Of a stretch of 64,000 bases of DNA, positions 27,415 to 35,994 are shown piece after piece. The stretch is from positions 1-64,000 of the forward strand of contig QFXG01000023.1 of assembly GCA_003402285.1 (NCBI GenBank), in the 5' to 3' direction. Position 1 is the stretch's first letter; each line of letters opens with the position of its first letter. The notes under the pieces are model-generated. The model saw only the letters and a program-made list of their open reading frames with translations, searched no databases and was not told where the DNA came from. The translations under genes and the position numbers were made by a program. The DNA is from Candidatus Nitrotoga sp. SPKER (GTDB taxonomy: Bacteria > Pseudomonadota > Gammaproteobacteria > Burkholderiales > Gallionellaceae).

Positions 27415-27729
27415 ATGACTCAATATATTAGCCAAAATTTAAAAAATGATTTACTCAAAGACTTCAATGCTGTTGTAAATGAAGGCGAGCAATTACTGAA
27501 ATCTGTGGTAGACGAAGGTGGTGATAAAGCTAATGCTTTACGCGCAAAGATGGAATCAAATTTGAAAGCTGCTAAAGATAGGCTGCGTCACATTGAAGAA
27601 ACTGCGATTGAAACTACCAAGACAGCAGTGCGGGCCACTGACAATTATGTTCATGAAAATCCTTGGCGTGCTATAGGTGTGGCTGTTGGAATTGGAGCAG
27701 TGATTGGGCTGCTTTTGAATCGTCGTTAA
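27415..27729 (+). CDS. DUF883 (ElaB/YqjD-type) membrane-anchored protein
   Basis: A 104-residue protein with a helical, charged N-terminal region (about 1-75) and one C-terminal membrane helix (IGVAVGIGAVIGLLL) ending in RR. This is the ElaB/YqjD/DUF883 pattern; E. coli members are stationary-phase inner-membrane proteins that bind ribosomes. The ATG at 27415 is chosen over one at 27403 because GGAG lies between them. It opens the run of stress-related genes that extends to 32515. Confidence 0.88.
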   Translation: MTQYISQNLKNDLLKDFNAVVNEGEQLLKSVVDEGGDKANALRAKMESNLKAAKDRLRHIEETAIETTKTAVRATDNYVHENPWRAIGVAVGIGAVIGLLLNRR

Positions 27730-27816
27730 TTTGTTTAATTTCTTGTATCGAACGATACGGTAGCCCTTCGCGATATAAAATATTGTGATGGGTAAGTAAG
27801 AATCGTAAAGGAAAGC

Positions 27817-28632
27817 ATGTTTAATAATAGGATTTATTCGGCAATATTTATCAGTCTTTCATTAGTTGCACTCGACGGATGTAAAACTACTACGAGTGGC
27901 GGTGCAGTCGGCGCAAAGCGCTCTCAGCTCATGCTTGTTTCTTCTCAGCAATTAGAGCAGGTTGCTGAACAAAGCTATACCAAGCTGAAAGAAGAGGCAG
28001 CACAAAAAGGAACACTGAATCAAGATCGCGCGATATTGGAGCGGTTGCTTACGATTACCAACCGCATCAAACCGCATACCGCAACATTTCGTCCTGATGC
28101 GCCAGGCTGGAAATGGGAGGCCAATATAATTAGCGATAAACAGCTTAATGCATTTTGTATGCCTGGAGGAAAAATTATTTTTTATTCAGGATTGATCAAT
28201 GAATTAAAGTTAACTGATGATGAAATCGCAGTTGTGTTGGGACATGAGGTTGCTCATGCATTGCGCGAGCACTCTCGTGAACAGGTCTCTCAAGCAATTG
28301 CTGCCAATACCACAATCAGTGTTGGCGCTGCATTGTTGGGTTTAAGTGAGGGTATAGCTGATCTGGCTGGCGCTGGTTATCAGGCATTGATCGCAACCAG
28401 ATTCAGTCGTACTGACGAGACTGAGGCTGATCACATTGGTCTGGAGTTGAGTGCACGAGCAGGCTATGATCCACGTGCAGGTGTTACATTGTGGCAGAAA
28501 ATGATGAAGGCCAACGACGGTCAGCGTCCGCCTGAGTTTCTGAGTAGCCATCCGGCTGACTCAACCCGCATTCGGCAAATTGAAAAATTGCTGCCAACCG
28601 TCATGCCGCTCTACGAAGCTGCACGTAAATAA
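27817..28632 (+). CDS. M48 family metallopeptidase lipoprotein
   Basis: A 271-residue zinc peptidase of the Oma1/LoiP type. A lipoprotein signal ends at C22 (lipobox-like LDGC). The zinc motif HEVAH is at 143-147 with the third ligand in the TEADHIGLELSARAGYDPRAG segment. The length fits the single-domain periplasmic M48C group, which helps outer-membrane protein quality control. It lies in the stress-gene cluster between the DUF883 and BON genes; each gene appears to have its own ribosome site. Confidence 0.92.
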   Translation: MFNNRIYSAIFISLSLVALDGCKTTTSGGAVGAKRSQLMLVSSQQLEQVAEQSYTKLKEEAAQKGTLNQDRAILERLLTITNRIKPHTATFRPDAPGWKWEANIISDKQLNAFCMPGGKIIFYSGLINELKLTDDEIAVVLGHEVAHALREHSREQVSQAIAANTTISVGAALLGLSEGIADLAGAGYQALIATRFSRTDETEADHIGLELSARAGYDPRAGVTLWQKMMKANDGQRPPEFLSSHPADSTRIRQIEKLLPTVMPLYEAARK

Positions 28633-28794
28633 CCAAATAATTTTCTATGCGCTGGCAAATATGTTCGCTAGCGCACTGAATAGATTTTGGAAGTATGAAA
28701 AAATCCATAGAAGACTGTGAGGTTTGATGATATGGATTTATCGTGCCTTTACCGATTCATATCCCGCCTCTAGTTAAATTTATAGGAGAAAAAC

Positions 28795-29370
28795 ATGAAT
28801 ACTTACCATAAAGGACTTGTTCTGATTGTATCAATGACCGGTATTTTGTCGTTTACTGGTTGCGGTAAAACTCAAGAAAATGGAAGTCAAGCAGCCGCAA
28901 ATACTACGGTGGGAACAGAAATTGACGACAGTATTATCACTGCTAAAGTGAAATCCAAGTTGCTGGCTGATCAGGATATTAAGGGTTTTGATTTAAAAGT
29001 CGAGACGCATAAGGGAGATGTTCAGTTAAGTGGCTTTGTGGATAGTCAAGTTCAAATTGATCATGCAATGATGATTACGCGTTCTGTAGAAGGTGTTAAG
29101 AATGTAGATAACAGAGTGAGCTTAAAAAATAATGGCGGCACGACTATGGGCGTCAAAGTGGATGACAGTATTGTAACTTCCAAAGTTAAATCTTCGTTGC
29201 TCGCTGATCCTGATATTAAGAGTTTCGATATTGCAGTCATAACAAATAATGGCGAAGTTCAGCTGAGTGGTTTTGTCGATAATCAGGCTCAAATTGATCG
29301 TGCAGCTGATGTCGTACGCAAAACTGAGGGTGTGCAAAATGTCATTAATGAATTGCGCATTAAAAAATAA
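28795..29370 (+). CDS. lipoprotein with two BON domains
   Basis: A 191-residue exported protein with a lipobox ending in TGC (Cys near residue 23). Two BON domains follow, about 42-110 and 120-190. They are clear duplicates: both read DDSI(I/V)T(A/S)KVKS(K/S)LLAD.DIK.FD and both contain VQLSGFVD. BON domains bind phospholipid or other envelope components; OsmY and DolP are relatives. Its place beside CsbD suggests osmotic or general stress control. An AGGAG site precedes the ATG. Confidence 0.93.
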   Translation: MNTYHKGLVLIVSMTGILSFTGCGKTQENGSQAAANTTVGTEIDDSIITAKVKSKLLADQDIKGFDLKVETHKGDVQLSGFVDSQVQIDHAMMITRSVEGVKNVDNRVSLKNNGGTTMGVKVDDSIVTSKVKSSLLADPDIKSFDIAVITNNGEVQLSGFVDNQAQIDRAADVVRKTEGVQNVINELRIKK

Positions 29371-29410
29371 ATTTATATTGAATGAATCAATATTAAAAAG
29401 GAGTCACAAG

Positions 29411-29611
29411 ATGAACTGGGATCAAGTTGAAGGAAACTGGAAACAATTAAAGGGCCAGGTTAAAGAACAGTGGGGAAAACTTACAGATGATCATATTGAC
29501 GTTATTGCGGGTAAACGTGATCAGCTGGCAGGCAAAATTCAAGAAGCTTATGGCGTCACCAAAGAAAAAGCGGAAGAAGAAATTTCTGAATGGGAAAAAA
29601 GACAGAAATAA
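29411..29611 (+). CDS. CsbD family stress protein
   Basis: A 66-residue hydrophilic protein starting MNWDQVEGNWKQLKGQVKEQ, with the hallmark GKLTDDH...GKRDQLAGKIQEAYG of the CsbD/YjbJ family. These small proteins are induced by general stress in many bacteria and their biochemical role is unknown. The start is set by AAGGAG at 29399-29404, seven bases before the ATG. It lies 40 bp after the BON gene. Confidence 0.95.
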   Translation: MNWDQVEGNWKQLKGQVKEQWGKLTDDHIDVIAGKRDQLAGKIQEAYGVTKEKAEEEISEWEKRQK

Positions 29612-29686
29612 AAATTTTTGTATTCGAGTTGTGCATTAAACAAAATGTACTTTGATGTCTTCCTCAAAAATTCAAAAGGAAAAACC

Positions 29687-30109
29687 ATGAATAAATTTAA
29701 TATCAGCATGATAACGATTGGTCTTGCTATTAGTTTCAGCGCGGTAGCAGAGGAGTCTATGACAAAAGAGGCATATAAATCTGAAAAGGGACGTATTGAA
29801 CTTGAATACAAATCTGATAAGGATAAATGCCAATCTTTAGCCGATAATGCTAAGGATATATGCAAAGCTGAAGCTAAAGGCAAAGAGGAAGTTGCAGAGG
29901 CCGAATTAAGTGCTAAATATAAGCCATCAAAGAAATCTAGCTACAAGGCGCGTATCGCCAAAGCAAAAGCAGATTATAAAATAGCCAAGGAAAAATGCGA
30001 TGATCTAAGTGGCAAGCCCAAAGATGTTTGCCAAAAGGAAGCTAAAGCCGCAATGACTGCTGCAAAAGCTGATGCCAAAGCGCAAATGGAAACGGCGAAA
30101 GAAAATTAA
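29687..30109 (+). CDS. exported Lys/Ala/Glu-rich protein with duplicated Cys-pair motif
   Basis: A 140-residue protein with a signal peptide (residues 1-21, cleavage after AVA). The mature part is highly charged and probably helical. It contains two copies of a motif in which two cysteines are ten residues apart: KCQSLADNAKDICKAEAK and KCDDLSGKPKDVCQKEAK. The paired cysteines could form intramolecular disulphides that pin helical hairpins in the periplasm. I do not recognise a named family. An AAAAGGAAA ribosome site supports the ATG at 29687. It lies inside the stress cluster. Confidence 0.75.
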   Translation: MNKFNISMITIGLAISFSAVAEESMTKEAYKSEKGRIELEYKSDKDKCQSLADNAKDICKAEAKGKEEVAEAELSAKYKPSKKSSYKARIAKAKADYKIAKEKCDDLSGKPKDVCQKEAKAAMTAAKADAKAQMETAKEN

Positions 30110-30240
30110 AAGTTGGGAATTAAGATACGTTAGCAATAACTGTTGCGCTTGCAAAGTGTGATGCTAATGCAGCTGTTCAAGAAAAGCTGGCTTAGGGTCG
30201 GTGATCACGATTGATTTTCTACAACTAAAAAGGAATTAAC

Positions 30241-30456
30241 ATGAAAACGATACATAAAGTTGCAGTGAATACTTTAATCGCAACTATGCTTCTTGGTTTA
30301 GGTGGATGCTCGGGCATGTCAACCCAGGATAAAAATACTGCTATCGGCGCTGGGGCAGGCGCTCTTGGCGGTGCGGTGCTGACAGGAGGCAGCACTGTTG
30401 GAACGATTGGTGGCGCTGCAGTTGGTGGGGTTGTAGGTCACGAGATTAGTAAATAA
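30241..30456 (+). CDS. small glycine-zipper lipoprotein
   Basis: A 71-residue lipoprotein: signal peptide with lipobox LGGC (Cys near 23), then a glycine-zipper segment AIGAGAGALGGAVLTGGSTVG and IGGAAVGGVVGHEISK. Glycine zippers form tightly packed membrane helices; relatives in the OsmB-like group are osmotically induced. An AAGGAATT site precedes the ATG. It is a member of the stress/envelope cluster. Confidence 0.85.
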   Translation: MKTIHKVAVNTLIATMLLGLGGCSGMSTQDKNTAIGAGAGALGGAVLTGGSTVGTIGGAAVGGVVGHEISK

Positions 30457-30546
30457 AAACATATTTCAATTCGACGCATCTGTAACTAACTGAAGGCGAA
30501 AATAGGTCTTTAGCGGATATACAATTTATTCAGGGAGTTTAAATAA

Positions 30547-30744
30547 ATGATGAAAATAAAAATACACACTGCTACAGCATTAGCAGCCAGCGCTCTAATA
30601 TTGGCGTTATTAGGTTGTCAGAAACACGAAGGTCCGGCTGAGAGTGCTGGCAAAGAAATTGACAAGGCAGCCCAGCAAGCCGGAGAGAAAATTGAAAAGG
30701 CCGGAGACAAAATTAAAGATGCCGTTAACGGTGACAAAAAATAA
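30547..30744 (+). CDS. small lipoprotein with amphipathic helix
   Basis: A 65-residue protein with signal peptide and lipobox LLGC (Cys near 24), followed by a charged helical tail (GKEIDKAAQQAGEKIEKAGDKIKDAV) with LEA-like 11-residue periodicity. Tandem ATG codons at 30547 and 30550; a GGGAG site lies just upstream. Function unknown. Similar short proteins are often annotated as hypothetical in betaproteobacteria. Confidence 0.75.
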   Translation: MMKIKIHTATALAASALILALLGCQKHEGPAESAGKEIDKAAQQAGEKIEKAGDKIKDAVNGDKK

Positions 30745-30884
30745 TAGCGTGAATTTTTAATACATATGTCGGTTGCGCGTGCTCTTTATGATTTGCTGAA
30801 ATTCTGTGAATGGTTTGGCCTTTGCTGAAGTTTTATAATTTATTTTTAAAATCCGGCTACGCTGGCTTATTTTAGGAGGGCAAA

Positions 30885-31370
30885 ATGAAATTGATGCGAA
30901 TTACTTTAGTAGGAGCCATGACGGCTATGACGTTATTAGGAGGCTGTGCCAACAGTAGTAATCCTACCACATCCAACAATACATCTTCATTGCCATCCAC
31001 GTCCTCATCATCATCTTCGTCTAATTTTATTGGTTATGGTGTGGTTGAAGATATAGAAACCATCAAGGTTTCTGATGATAGTAAAAATATTGCTGGAACC
31101 TTAATTGGCGGAGCGGTGGGTGGTCTATTAGGACATCAAGTTGGAAGCGGAAAAGGCCAAACCGCAGCTACAGTTGCTGGTGTGGTAGGAGGTGCTGTTG
31201 CTGGTCGTGAAATTGAAAAGCGTTCACAAGTCGCAAATCGAGAGGAGTATCGTATCCGTGTTAGATTAAGTAATGGCACTACTCACATAGTTACTCAAAG
31301 CAGCGTTAGTGATATGAAGACTGGTGATCGTGTACGGGTGGACAATGATCGCGTATCCCGCGCTGATTGA
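30885..31370 (+). CDS. glycine-zipper 2TM lipoprotein (SlyB/OsmB-like)
   Basis: A 161-residue lipoprotein with lipobox LGGC (Cys near 21), a Ser/Thr/Asn-rich linker of about 30 residues, and a glycine-zipper 2TM region (about 78-110: AGTLIGGAVGGLLGHQVGSGKGQTAATVAGVVGGAVAG in part). A C-terminal domain of 50 residues follows, ending in a predicted beta strand set (YRIRVRLSNGTTHIVTQ). A strong AGGAGGG ribosome site precedes the ATG. The family includes the outer-membrane stress lipoprotein SlyB. It closes the small-lipoprotein run. Confidence 0.88.
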   Translation: MKLMRITLVGAMTAMTLLGGCANSSNPTTSNNTSSLPSTSSSSSSSNFIGYGVVEDIETIKVSDDSKNIAGTLIGGAVGGLLGHQVGSGKGQTAATVAGVVGGAVAGREIEKRSQVANREEYRIRVRLSNGTTHIVTQSSVSDMKTGDRVRVDNDRVSRAD

Positions 31371-31735
31371 TGATGTGTGTGCACGGTTTTCATAATGACT
31401 AGTGGGTTGTATACCTCAGCAACGTATATTTTTGTAGATTGTAGTTAAATGGCAACAGATACCATTACTATAAGTTGAAGGCTTTTATGGATATCTGCTA
31501 CTGTTACTTTTAGGCGTTATAGATGCTTCTGCCATAAGGAATATCCTAAAAAGATCTTGGATCCTCTCGCTACAATCAGGACAGATGATAAAAGGCGCTG
31601 CAATTTTTGATTGTGCGCCTTTTTTATTCCTTAATAAATATTTTGCTATAAATGTGATATTGCATATATGTTTAGCATGAAATAATGGAAGAATTAACGC
31701 AGAGTAATACTTTAATTTATAAAGAGAGAGCTTAC
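31371..31735. other. intergenic region, possible small RNA
   Basis: About 365 bp without a convincing protein gene. It ends in a strong terminator at 31590-31626 that lies 220 bp beyond the last stop codon, further than expected for a simple operon end. A short stable transcript between roughly 31440 and 31626 is therefore possible. I recognise no known RNA family in it. Confidence 0.4.
31590..31626 (+). terminator. rho-independent terminator
   Basis: Stem of AAAAGGCGC paired with GCGCCTTTT around a loop of about 16 bases, followed by a T-run. The A-rich left flank makes it potentially bidirectional. It lies between the lipoprotein gene and the OmpA gene. Confidence 0.8.
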
Positions 31736-32515
31736 ATGAGGAAACTATTGGCAAATAAAAAATCCAGATTATCTGTGTCAATTGCTTTAATGCTAGGAAT
31801 TGTCACAGCCTCGGTTAGTGCACAAACAGTGAGTAGTGAGAATGAACATATTGAAGTAAGCATTCATGATTCGAGTGATCAGATAGTGAAAAGTGGGGCT
31901 GGAGAATGTTGGCACACTCACTTTGGTCAGGCAGGAGTGGGTGGATGCAATCCAACACCGATAGAACCGAAAGAAAAGACCGCCATGCCTGCTTTAATGG
32001 ATAAGGCTGCTTCAACTGATAAGCATGTTCCAATTGATCAGGCGGCTCCGATTGATAAGATCACTCCAATTGCGTCACCAATTCAAATAGAGGAGCCGAT
32101 TGCAGTGCCGGAGCCGCCACCGGTCTTCACTAAAAAAATAACATTGGGTGCAAGTGAATTGTTCGATTTTGGTGAGCCCATATTGCGACCATCAGCTCGG
32201 ACTGAGTTGGATGATTTTATTGAACAGCTTAAAAATATCAGTCCCCAAACAATTAAAGTAACCGGCCATACCGATCGATTTGGTAGTGCTCATTACAATC
32301 AAACTCTTTCCGAACAACGAGCAGCTTCAGTAAAGGCTTATCTCGTTAGAAAGGGTGTCTCGCCCGATATCGTGCTTACCGAAGGAAAGGGTGACACGCA
32401 GCCGATTACAAAAACAGACCAATGCCCAAGCAAAAAAACTCCCGAAACTATTAAATGTTTGCAACCTGATCGTCGTGTTGAAATTGAAATGACTGGTACC
32501 CAGACAGGGCCATAA
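31736..32515 (+). CDS. OmpA family protein with signal peptide
   Basis: A 259-residue protein. Signal peptide to about residue 30 (ending VSAQ), a Pro/Asp-rich linker with imperfect repeats (TDKHVPIDQAAPIDKITPI), and a C-terminal OmpA peptidoglycan-binding domain (about 135-255) with KVTGHTDRFGSAHYNQTLSEQRAASVKAYL. The last part has two cysteines (CPSK and CLQP) likely forming a disulphide and ends RRVEIEM. There is no beta-barrel, so it is a periplasmic peptidoglycan linker. The ATG at 31736 gives a good signal peptide; the frame itself is open further upstream. Confidence 0.9.
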   Translation: MRKLLANKKSRLSVSIALMLGIVTASVSAQTVSSENEHIEVSIHDSSDQIVKSGAGECWHTHFGQAGVGGCNPTPIEPKEKTAMPALMDKAASTDKHVPIDQAAPIDKITPIASPIQIEEPIAVPEPPPVFTKKITLGASELFDFGEPILRPSARTELDDFIEQLKNISPQTIKVTGHTDRFGSAHYNQTLSEQRAASVKAYLVRKGVSPDIVLTEGKGDTQPITKTDQCPSKKTPETIKCLQPDRRVEIEMTGTQTGP

Positions 32516-32884
32516 TTTTCATTAATTTGTAGTGGGCTAATTCAAGAGCTAACAACAATCGTTAATGTTTAGTCATCACAAGCCGCCAACTACGGAGCTA
32601 TTCGGAAGCCACTTGTCTATTTTCGAGCGTTTCCCGACAATCAACGCCGCAGACACTTAATATTGGTACAGGTTGTGAATTGTGGGAGGCGGTAGCCGCA
32701 GCGTTACTATAAAATAATAATTTTTATATGTGCGCTAACGTAAAGAAGAGTCTTAAGAAGAGTCGTTGGCAGGACGTGATGATTCCCTCGCTTGAGTAAA
32801 CCGCCCAGGATTTGCTAGAGACTCTATTTCTTAAGAGGATGGATAAATACTAAACCATCTAACCAGCGAGCGCAGCACGCGAGT
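32516..32884. other. intergenic region between OmpA gene and ffh
   Basis: About 370 bp with no convincing gene on either strand. It is the convergent junction of the OmpA gene and ffh, so no promoter is needed. No strong terminator with a T-run was found. Short direct repeats (AAGAAGAGTC) occur twice near 32744-32765. Confidence 0.5.
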
Positions 32885-34234
32885 CTAACGTTTGCCAGGC
32901 AACATGCCTTTCATGCTTCGCATCATTTTACCTATGCCGCCTTTGCTGAACATTTTCATCATCTTTTGCGTTTGTTCGAACTGGCTTAATAACTGGTTGA
33001 CGTGCATTACCTGAACCCCCGCTCCGGCAGCGATGCGGCGCTTACGTGACGCTTTAATGAGTTCTGGGTGGGAACGTTCTTGTGTTGTCATTGAATTAAT
33101 AATCCCTTCAGTGCGATTGATGGAGCGGTCGTCCATCTTGGCGCCTGCCGCCGCCTGACCGAGTTGTGCGGGTAGTTTATCCATCAGGGCAGACATGCCG
33201 CCCATTTTGCGCATTTGAACAATTTGCATCTTGAAATCGTTGAGATCAAAGCCATGACCGCTCTTTATTTTTTTTGCCAGTTTCTCAGCTTCGGCGTGAT
33301 CAATTTCACGATGAGCATCTTCAATGAGCGATAACACATCACCCATGCCTAACACGCGCGAAGCCATGCGCTCTGGGTGGAAGGCTTCCAAGCCATTGAG
33401 TTTTTCGCTCACACCAACAAATTTGATCGGTTTGCCGGTGATGTGCCGCACTGACAAGGCCGCACCCCCCCGCGCATCACCATCCAGTTTGGTGAGGATA
33501 ATACCGCTTAGTGGTAATGCCGCGCCGAATGCCTTTGCGGTATTCACGGCGTCCTGGCCGGTCATTGCGTCCACAACGAACAAGGTTTCAATCGGATTAA
33601 GGGCGGCGTGTAATTGCTGAATTTCTTCCATCATGGCGGCATTGATTGCAAGCCGACCAGCAGTATCCACAATTAGCACATCGTGATGATGTTTGCGCGC
33701 GTAATCAAGCGCCGATAGTGCTATATCGCGCGGCTTCTGGGTGATGTCAGAGGCGAAAAAATCGATCTCCAGCTGCTGCGCCAATGTGCGTAATTGCTCA
33801 ATAGCAGCAGGACGGTACACGTCGCAACTAACCAGCAGTACTTTTTTCTTTATCTGCTCACGTAGCAATTTGGCAAGTTTTCCACTCGTGGTAGTCTTGC
33901 CTGCGCCCTGTAAACCTGCCATCAGAATAACGGCCGGTGGCACAGTGGTGAGATTCAATGCATCGTTGTGCTCACCCATTAGCTTGGTCAGTTCGCGATG
34001 TACGATGCCAATCAATGCTTGTCCCGGCGTCAGACTACTTAATACTTCTTGTCCCAGCGCAGCTTGTTTCACCTGGGCAGTGAATTCTTTAACCACGGGT
34101 AACGCCACATCCGCTTCCAGCAGGGCCAAGCGTACTTCACGCAAGGCATCCTGAATATTGCTTTCAGACATGCGCGCCTGTCCCCGTAGGGTTTTTATAA
34201 CGCCTGAAAGGCGTTGTGTAAGGTTGTCTAGCAT
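32885..34234 (-). CDS. ffh: signal recognition particle protein Ffh
   Basis: GTPase that binds 4.5S RNA and signal sequences and targets membrane proteins to FtsY. The 449-residue protein has the N domain (1-~85), G domain with P-loop GLQGAGKTTT, G3 DTAGR, G4 TKLDGDARGGAALS, and a methionine-rich M domain (MRKMGGMSALMDKLP, then TEGIINSMTTQER and SRKRRIAAGAG for RNA binding). The end is rich in Met/Lys/Gly, as usual. It is divergent from the CcsA-like gene with 72 bp between starts. Confidence 0.97.
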   Translation of the reverse strand: MLDNLTQRLSGVIKTLRGQARMSESNIQDALREVRLALLEADVALPVVKEFTAQVKQAALGQEVLSSLTPGQALIGIVHRELTKLMGEHNDALNLTTVPPAVILMAGLQGAGKTTTSGKLAKLLREQIKKKVLLVSCDVYRPAAIEQLRTLAQQLEIDFFASDITQKPRDIALSALDYARKHHHDVLIVDTAGRLAINAAMMEEIQQLHAALNPIETLFVVDAMTGQDAVNTAKAFGAALPLSGIILTKLDGDARGGAALSVRHITGKPIKFVGVSEKLNGLEAFHPERMASRVLGMGDVLSLIEDAHREIDHAEAEKLAKKIKSGHGFDLNDFKMQIVQMRKMGGMSALMDKLPAQLGQAAAGAKMDDRSINRTEGIINSMTTQERSHPELIKASRKRRIAAGAGVQVMHVNQLLSQFEQTQKMMKMFSKGGIGKMMRSMKGMLPGKR

Positions 34235-34306
34235 GATTTCACTCCTGTTTTCCGCAGCATTGGCTATAGTGTAGAATCCGTGAAGTCTAAAACATCCTGG
34301 CTAAAA

Positions 34307-35119
34307 ATGTCGAATCTTCCGCTTTATGTAATCACCTTTCTTGCGTACAGCGTGTTAGCGGTTCATTTTTGGCGTGTACAGTCTACCGGAAGAATAGATG
34401 TTTTAAACCGTGGAATGATTGGCCATACTGTATTGCTGCCACTAACACTCCATGCATACCTGCTGTATAGCAATATATTCAGTGGCGGTGATCTGAACTT
34501 AGGGTTAATTAATGCGCTATCGTTGATATTGTGGCTGACCATGCTGGTATATTGGGTAGCACGTTTTTTTTACCCGATTGCCAGCCTGCAAACTTTAGTG
34601 TTACCTCTGGCAGCAGGAGGTGTGTTACTGCCGGTGCTGTTTCCTGCGATCCATCCGTTAACGAACAATCTTTCATTTGTCCTGGAAGCGCATATTCTGG
34701 CAGCAATGCTTGCCTACAGTCTGTTCACTATTGCGGTGCTGCATGCAAGCCTGATGTCACTGGTGGAAAAACGCCTGCACCAAGCTATGTTGCCGCGTGT
34801 ACTGCAAGGATTGCCACCATTGCTCACCATGGAAACTTTATTGTTCCGCATTATCGGTGCAGGCTTTGTTCTGCTTACTTTGACATTAGCGTCGGGCATT
34901 ATTTTTTCCGATCAGTTATTTGGCAAGCCATGGCAATTCAATCACAAAATGTTGTTTGGTTTCATTTCATGGTGTGTGTTCGCAGTGTTATTACTGGGTC
35001 ACCATTATAAAGGCTGGCGCGGACGTACCGCGGTGCGGTGGACAATGAGCGGCTTCATTTTTTTGCTGCTCGCCTATCTGGGCACCAAATTCGTGTTGGA
35101 AGTGTTACTGCATCGCTAA
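34307..35119 (+). CDS. CcsA/YpjD-type cytochrome c assembly membrane protein
   Basis: A 270-residue membrane protein with about eight helices. Features of the cytochrome c assembly (CcsA/CcmC/HemX) superfamily include HVLLAYSLF-like EAHILAAMLAYSLFTIAVL, LASGIIFSDQLFGKPWQFNHKMLFGFISW and GHHYKGWRGR. The usual WWD motif is not evident, so haem handling is uncertain; the protein is the inner-membrane YpjD type commonly found beside ffh. ATG at 34307 is chosen; a GTG at 34280 would add nine residues. Confidence 0.88.
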   Translation: MSNLPLYVITFLAYSVLAVHFWRVQSTGRIDVLNRGMIGHTVLLPLTLHAYLLYSNIFSGGDLNLGLINALSLILWLTMLVYWVARFFYPIASLQTLVLPLAAGGVLLPVLFPAIHPLTNNLSFVLEAHILAAMLAYSLFTIAVLHASLMSLVEKRLHQAMLPRVLQGLPPLLTMETLLFRIIGAGFVLLTLTLASGIIFSDQLFGKPWQFNHKMLFGFISWCVFAVLLLGHHYKGWRGRTAVRWTMSGFIFLLLAYLGTKFVLEVLLHR

Positions 35120-35195
35120 TGCCACTTGCCACTTCGCTGTAAAGTATCGTAAAATCTGCGCCCTTTGGCATTTGCTAACGATTAAAGTATAAATT

Positions 35196-35450
35196 ATGGT
35201 TATTATTCGATTTGCACGTGGTGGCTCCAAAAACCGCCCATTTTTTAATGTAGTTGTGGCTGATTCACGCAACCGTCGTGATGGCCGATTCATCGAGCGC
35301 GTTGGTTTTTATAATCCGGTTGCTCAGGAAGGTCCTGAAGGCATGCGCATCGAACTAGATCGCGTGGCGTTCTGGCAAGAAAAAGGCGCGCAATTAAGCG
35401 ATGCCGTCGCCAAGCTGGTCAAGCGTGCTGGTGCCGCAGCAAAAGCATAA
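35196..35450 (+). CDS. rpsP: 30S ribosomal protein S16
   Basis: The 84-residue product begins [34 protein letters not shown] in part and contains the S16 signature GFYNPVA. Normal length. It binds the 16S rRNA 5' domain early in 30S assembly. First gene of the rpsP-rimM-trmD-rplS operon. Confidence 0.98.
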   Translation: MVIIRFARGGSKNRPFFNVVVADSRNRRDGRFIERVGFYNPVAQEGPEGMRIELDRVAFWQEKGAQLSDAVAKLVKRAGAAAKA

Positions 35451-35463
35451 TCAATCAGACCCC

Positions 35464-35985
35464 ATGATAGTTATGGGGCGCGTGGCAGGTGCGCAGGGAA
35501 TTCTCGGCTGGGTAAAGATTAAAACTTACACCGAATTCGTGGATAGTCTTGCTGATTATCCCATTTGGTGGCTGGGAGACGAGAAGCGCCCTTGGTGTGA
35601 GATAAGTGTGGAAGCCTTTGCTGTGCACAGTAAAGGCTTGGTCGCCAAATTCTTCGATAGTGATGACAGGACTACCGCCGAAAAATATAAAGGCTTGCTG
35701 GTGGCAGTGCCGCGCAGCAGTCTGCCTCAACAACTTGAGGATGAATATTATTGGTCGGATTTGATCGGGCTAAGGGTGGTTAATCTCGATGGCGAATGCC
35801 TGGGAGTGGTGGACAACCTTATGGATACCGGTGCTAATCAGGTGTTGTGTGTCCTGGAAGACTTATCCAAAAAAAATCGAGGGGAGTTACTAATCCCATT
35901 TATCGCCAGCGCAATTCAGCAAGTGGATCTGAAGGAAAAAGTGATACGTGTCGATTGGGCAGCCGATTGGGCAGTAAAACGCTGA
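35464..35985 (+). CDS. rimM: 16S rRNA processing protein RimM
   Basis: Assists maturation of the 30S head and binds S19. The 173-residue protein has the N-terminal RimM barrel (MGRVAGAQGILGWVKIKTYTE) and the C-terminal PRC-barrel (YYWSDLIGLRVVNLDGECLG..VDNLMDTGANQVLCV). The ATG at 35464 is chosen by comparison with family N-termini; the frame is open into rpsP. The operon order is the universal one. Nothing unusual. Confidence 0.95.
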   Translation: MIVMGRVAGAQGILGWVKIKTYTEFVDSLADYPIWWLGDEKRPWCEISVEAFAVHSKGLVAKFFDSDDRTTAEKYKGLLVAVPRSSLPQQLEDEYYWSDLIGLRVVNLDGECLGVVDNLMDTGANQVLCVLEDLSKKNRGELLIPFIASAIQQVDLKEKVIRVDWAADWAVKR

Positions 35986-35994
35986 GCAGCGGCG

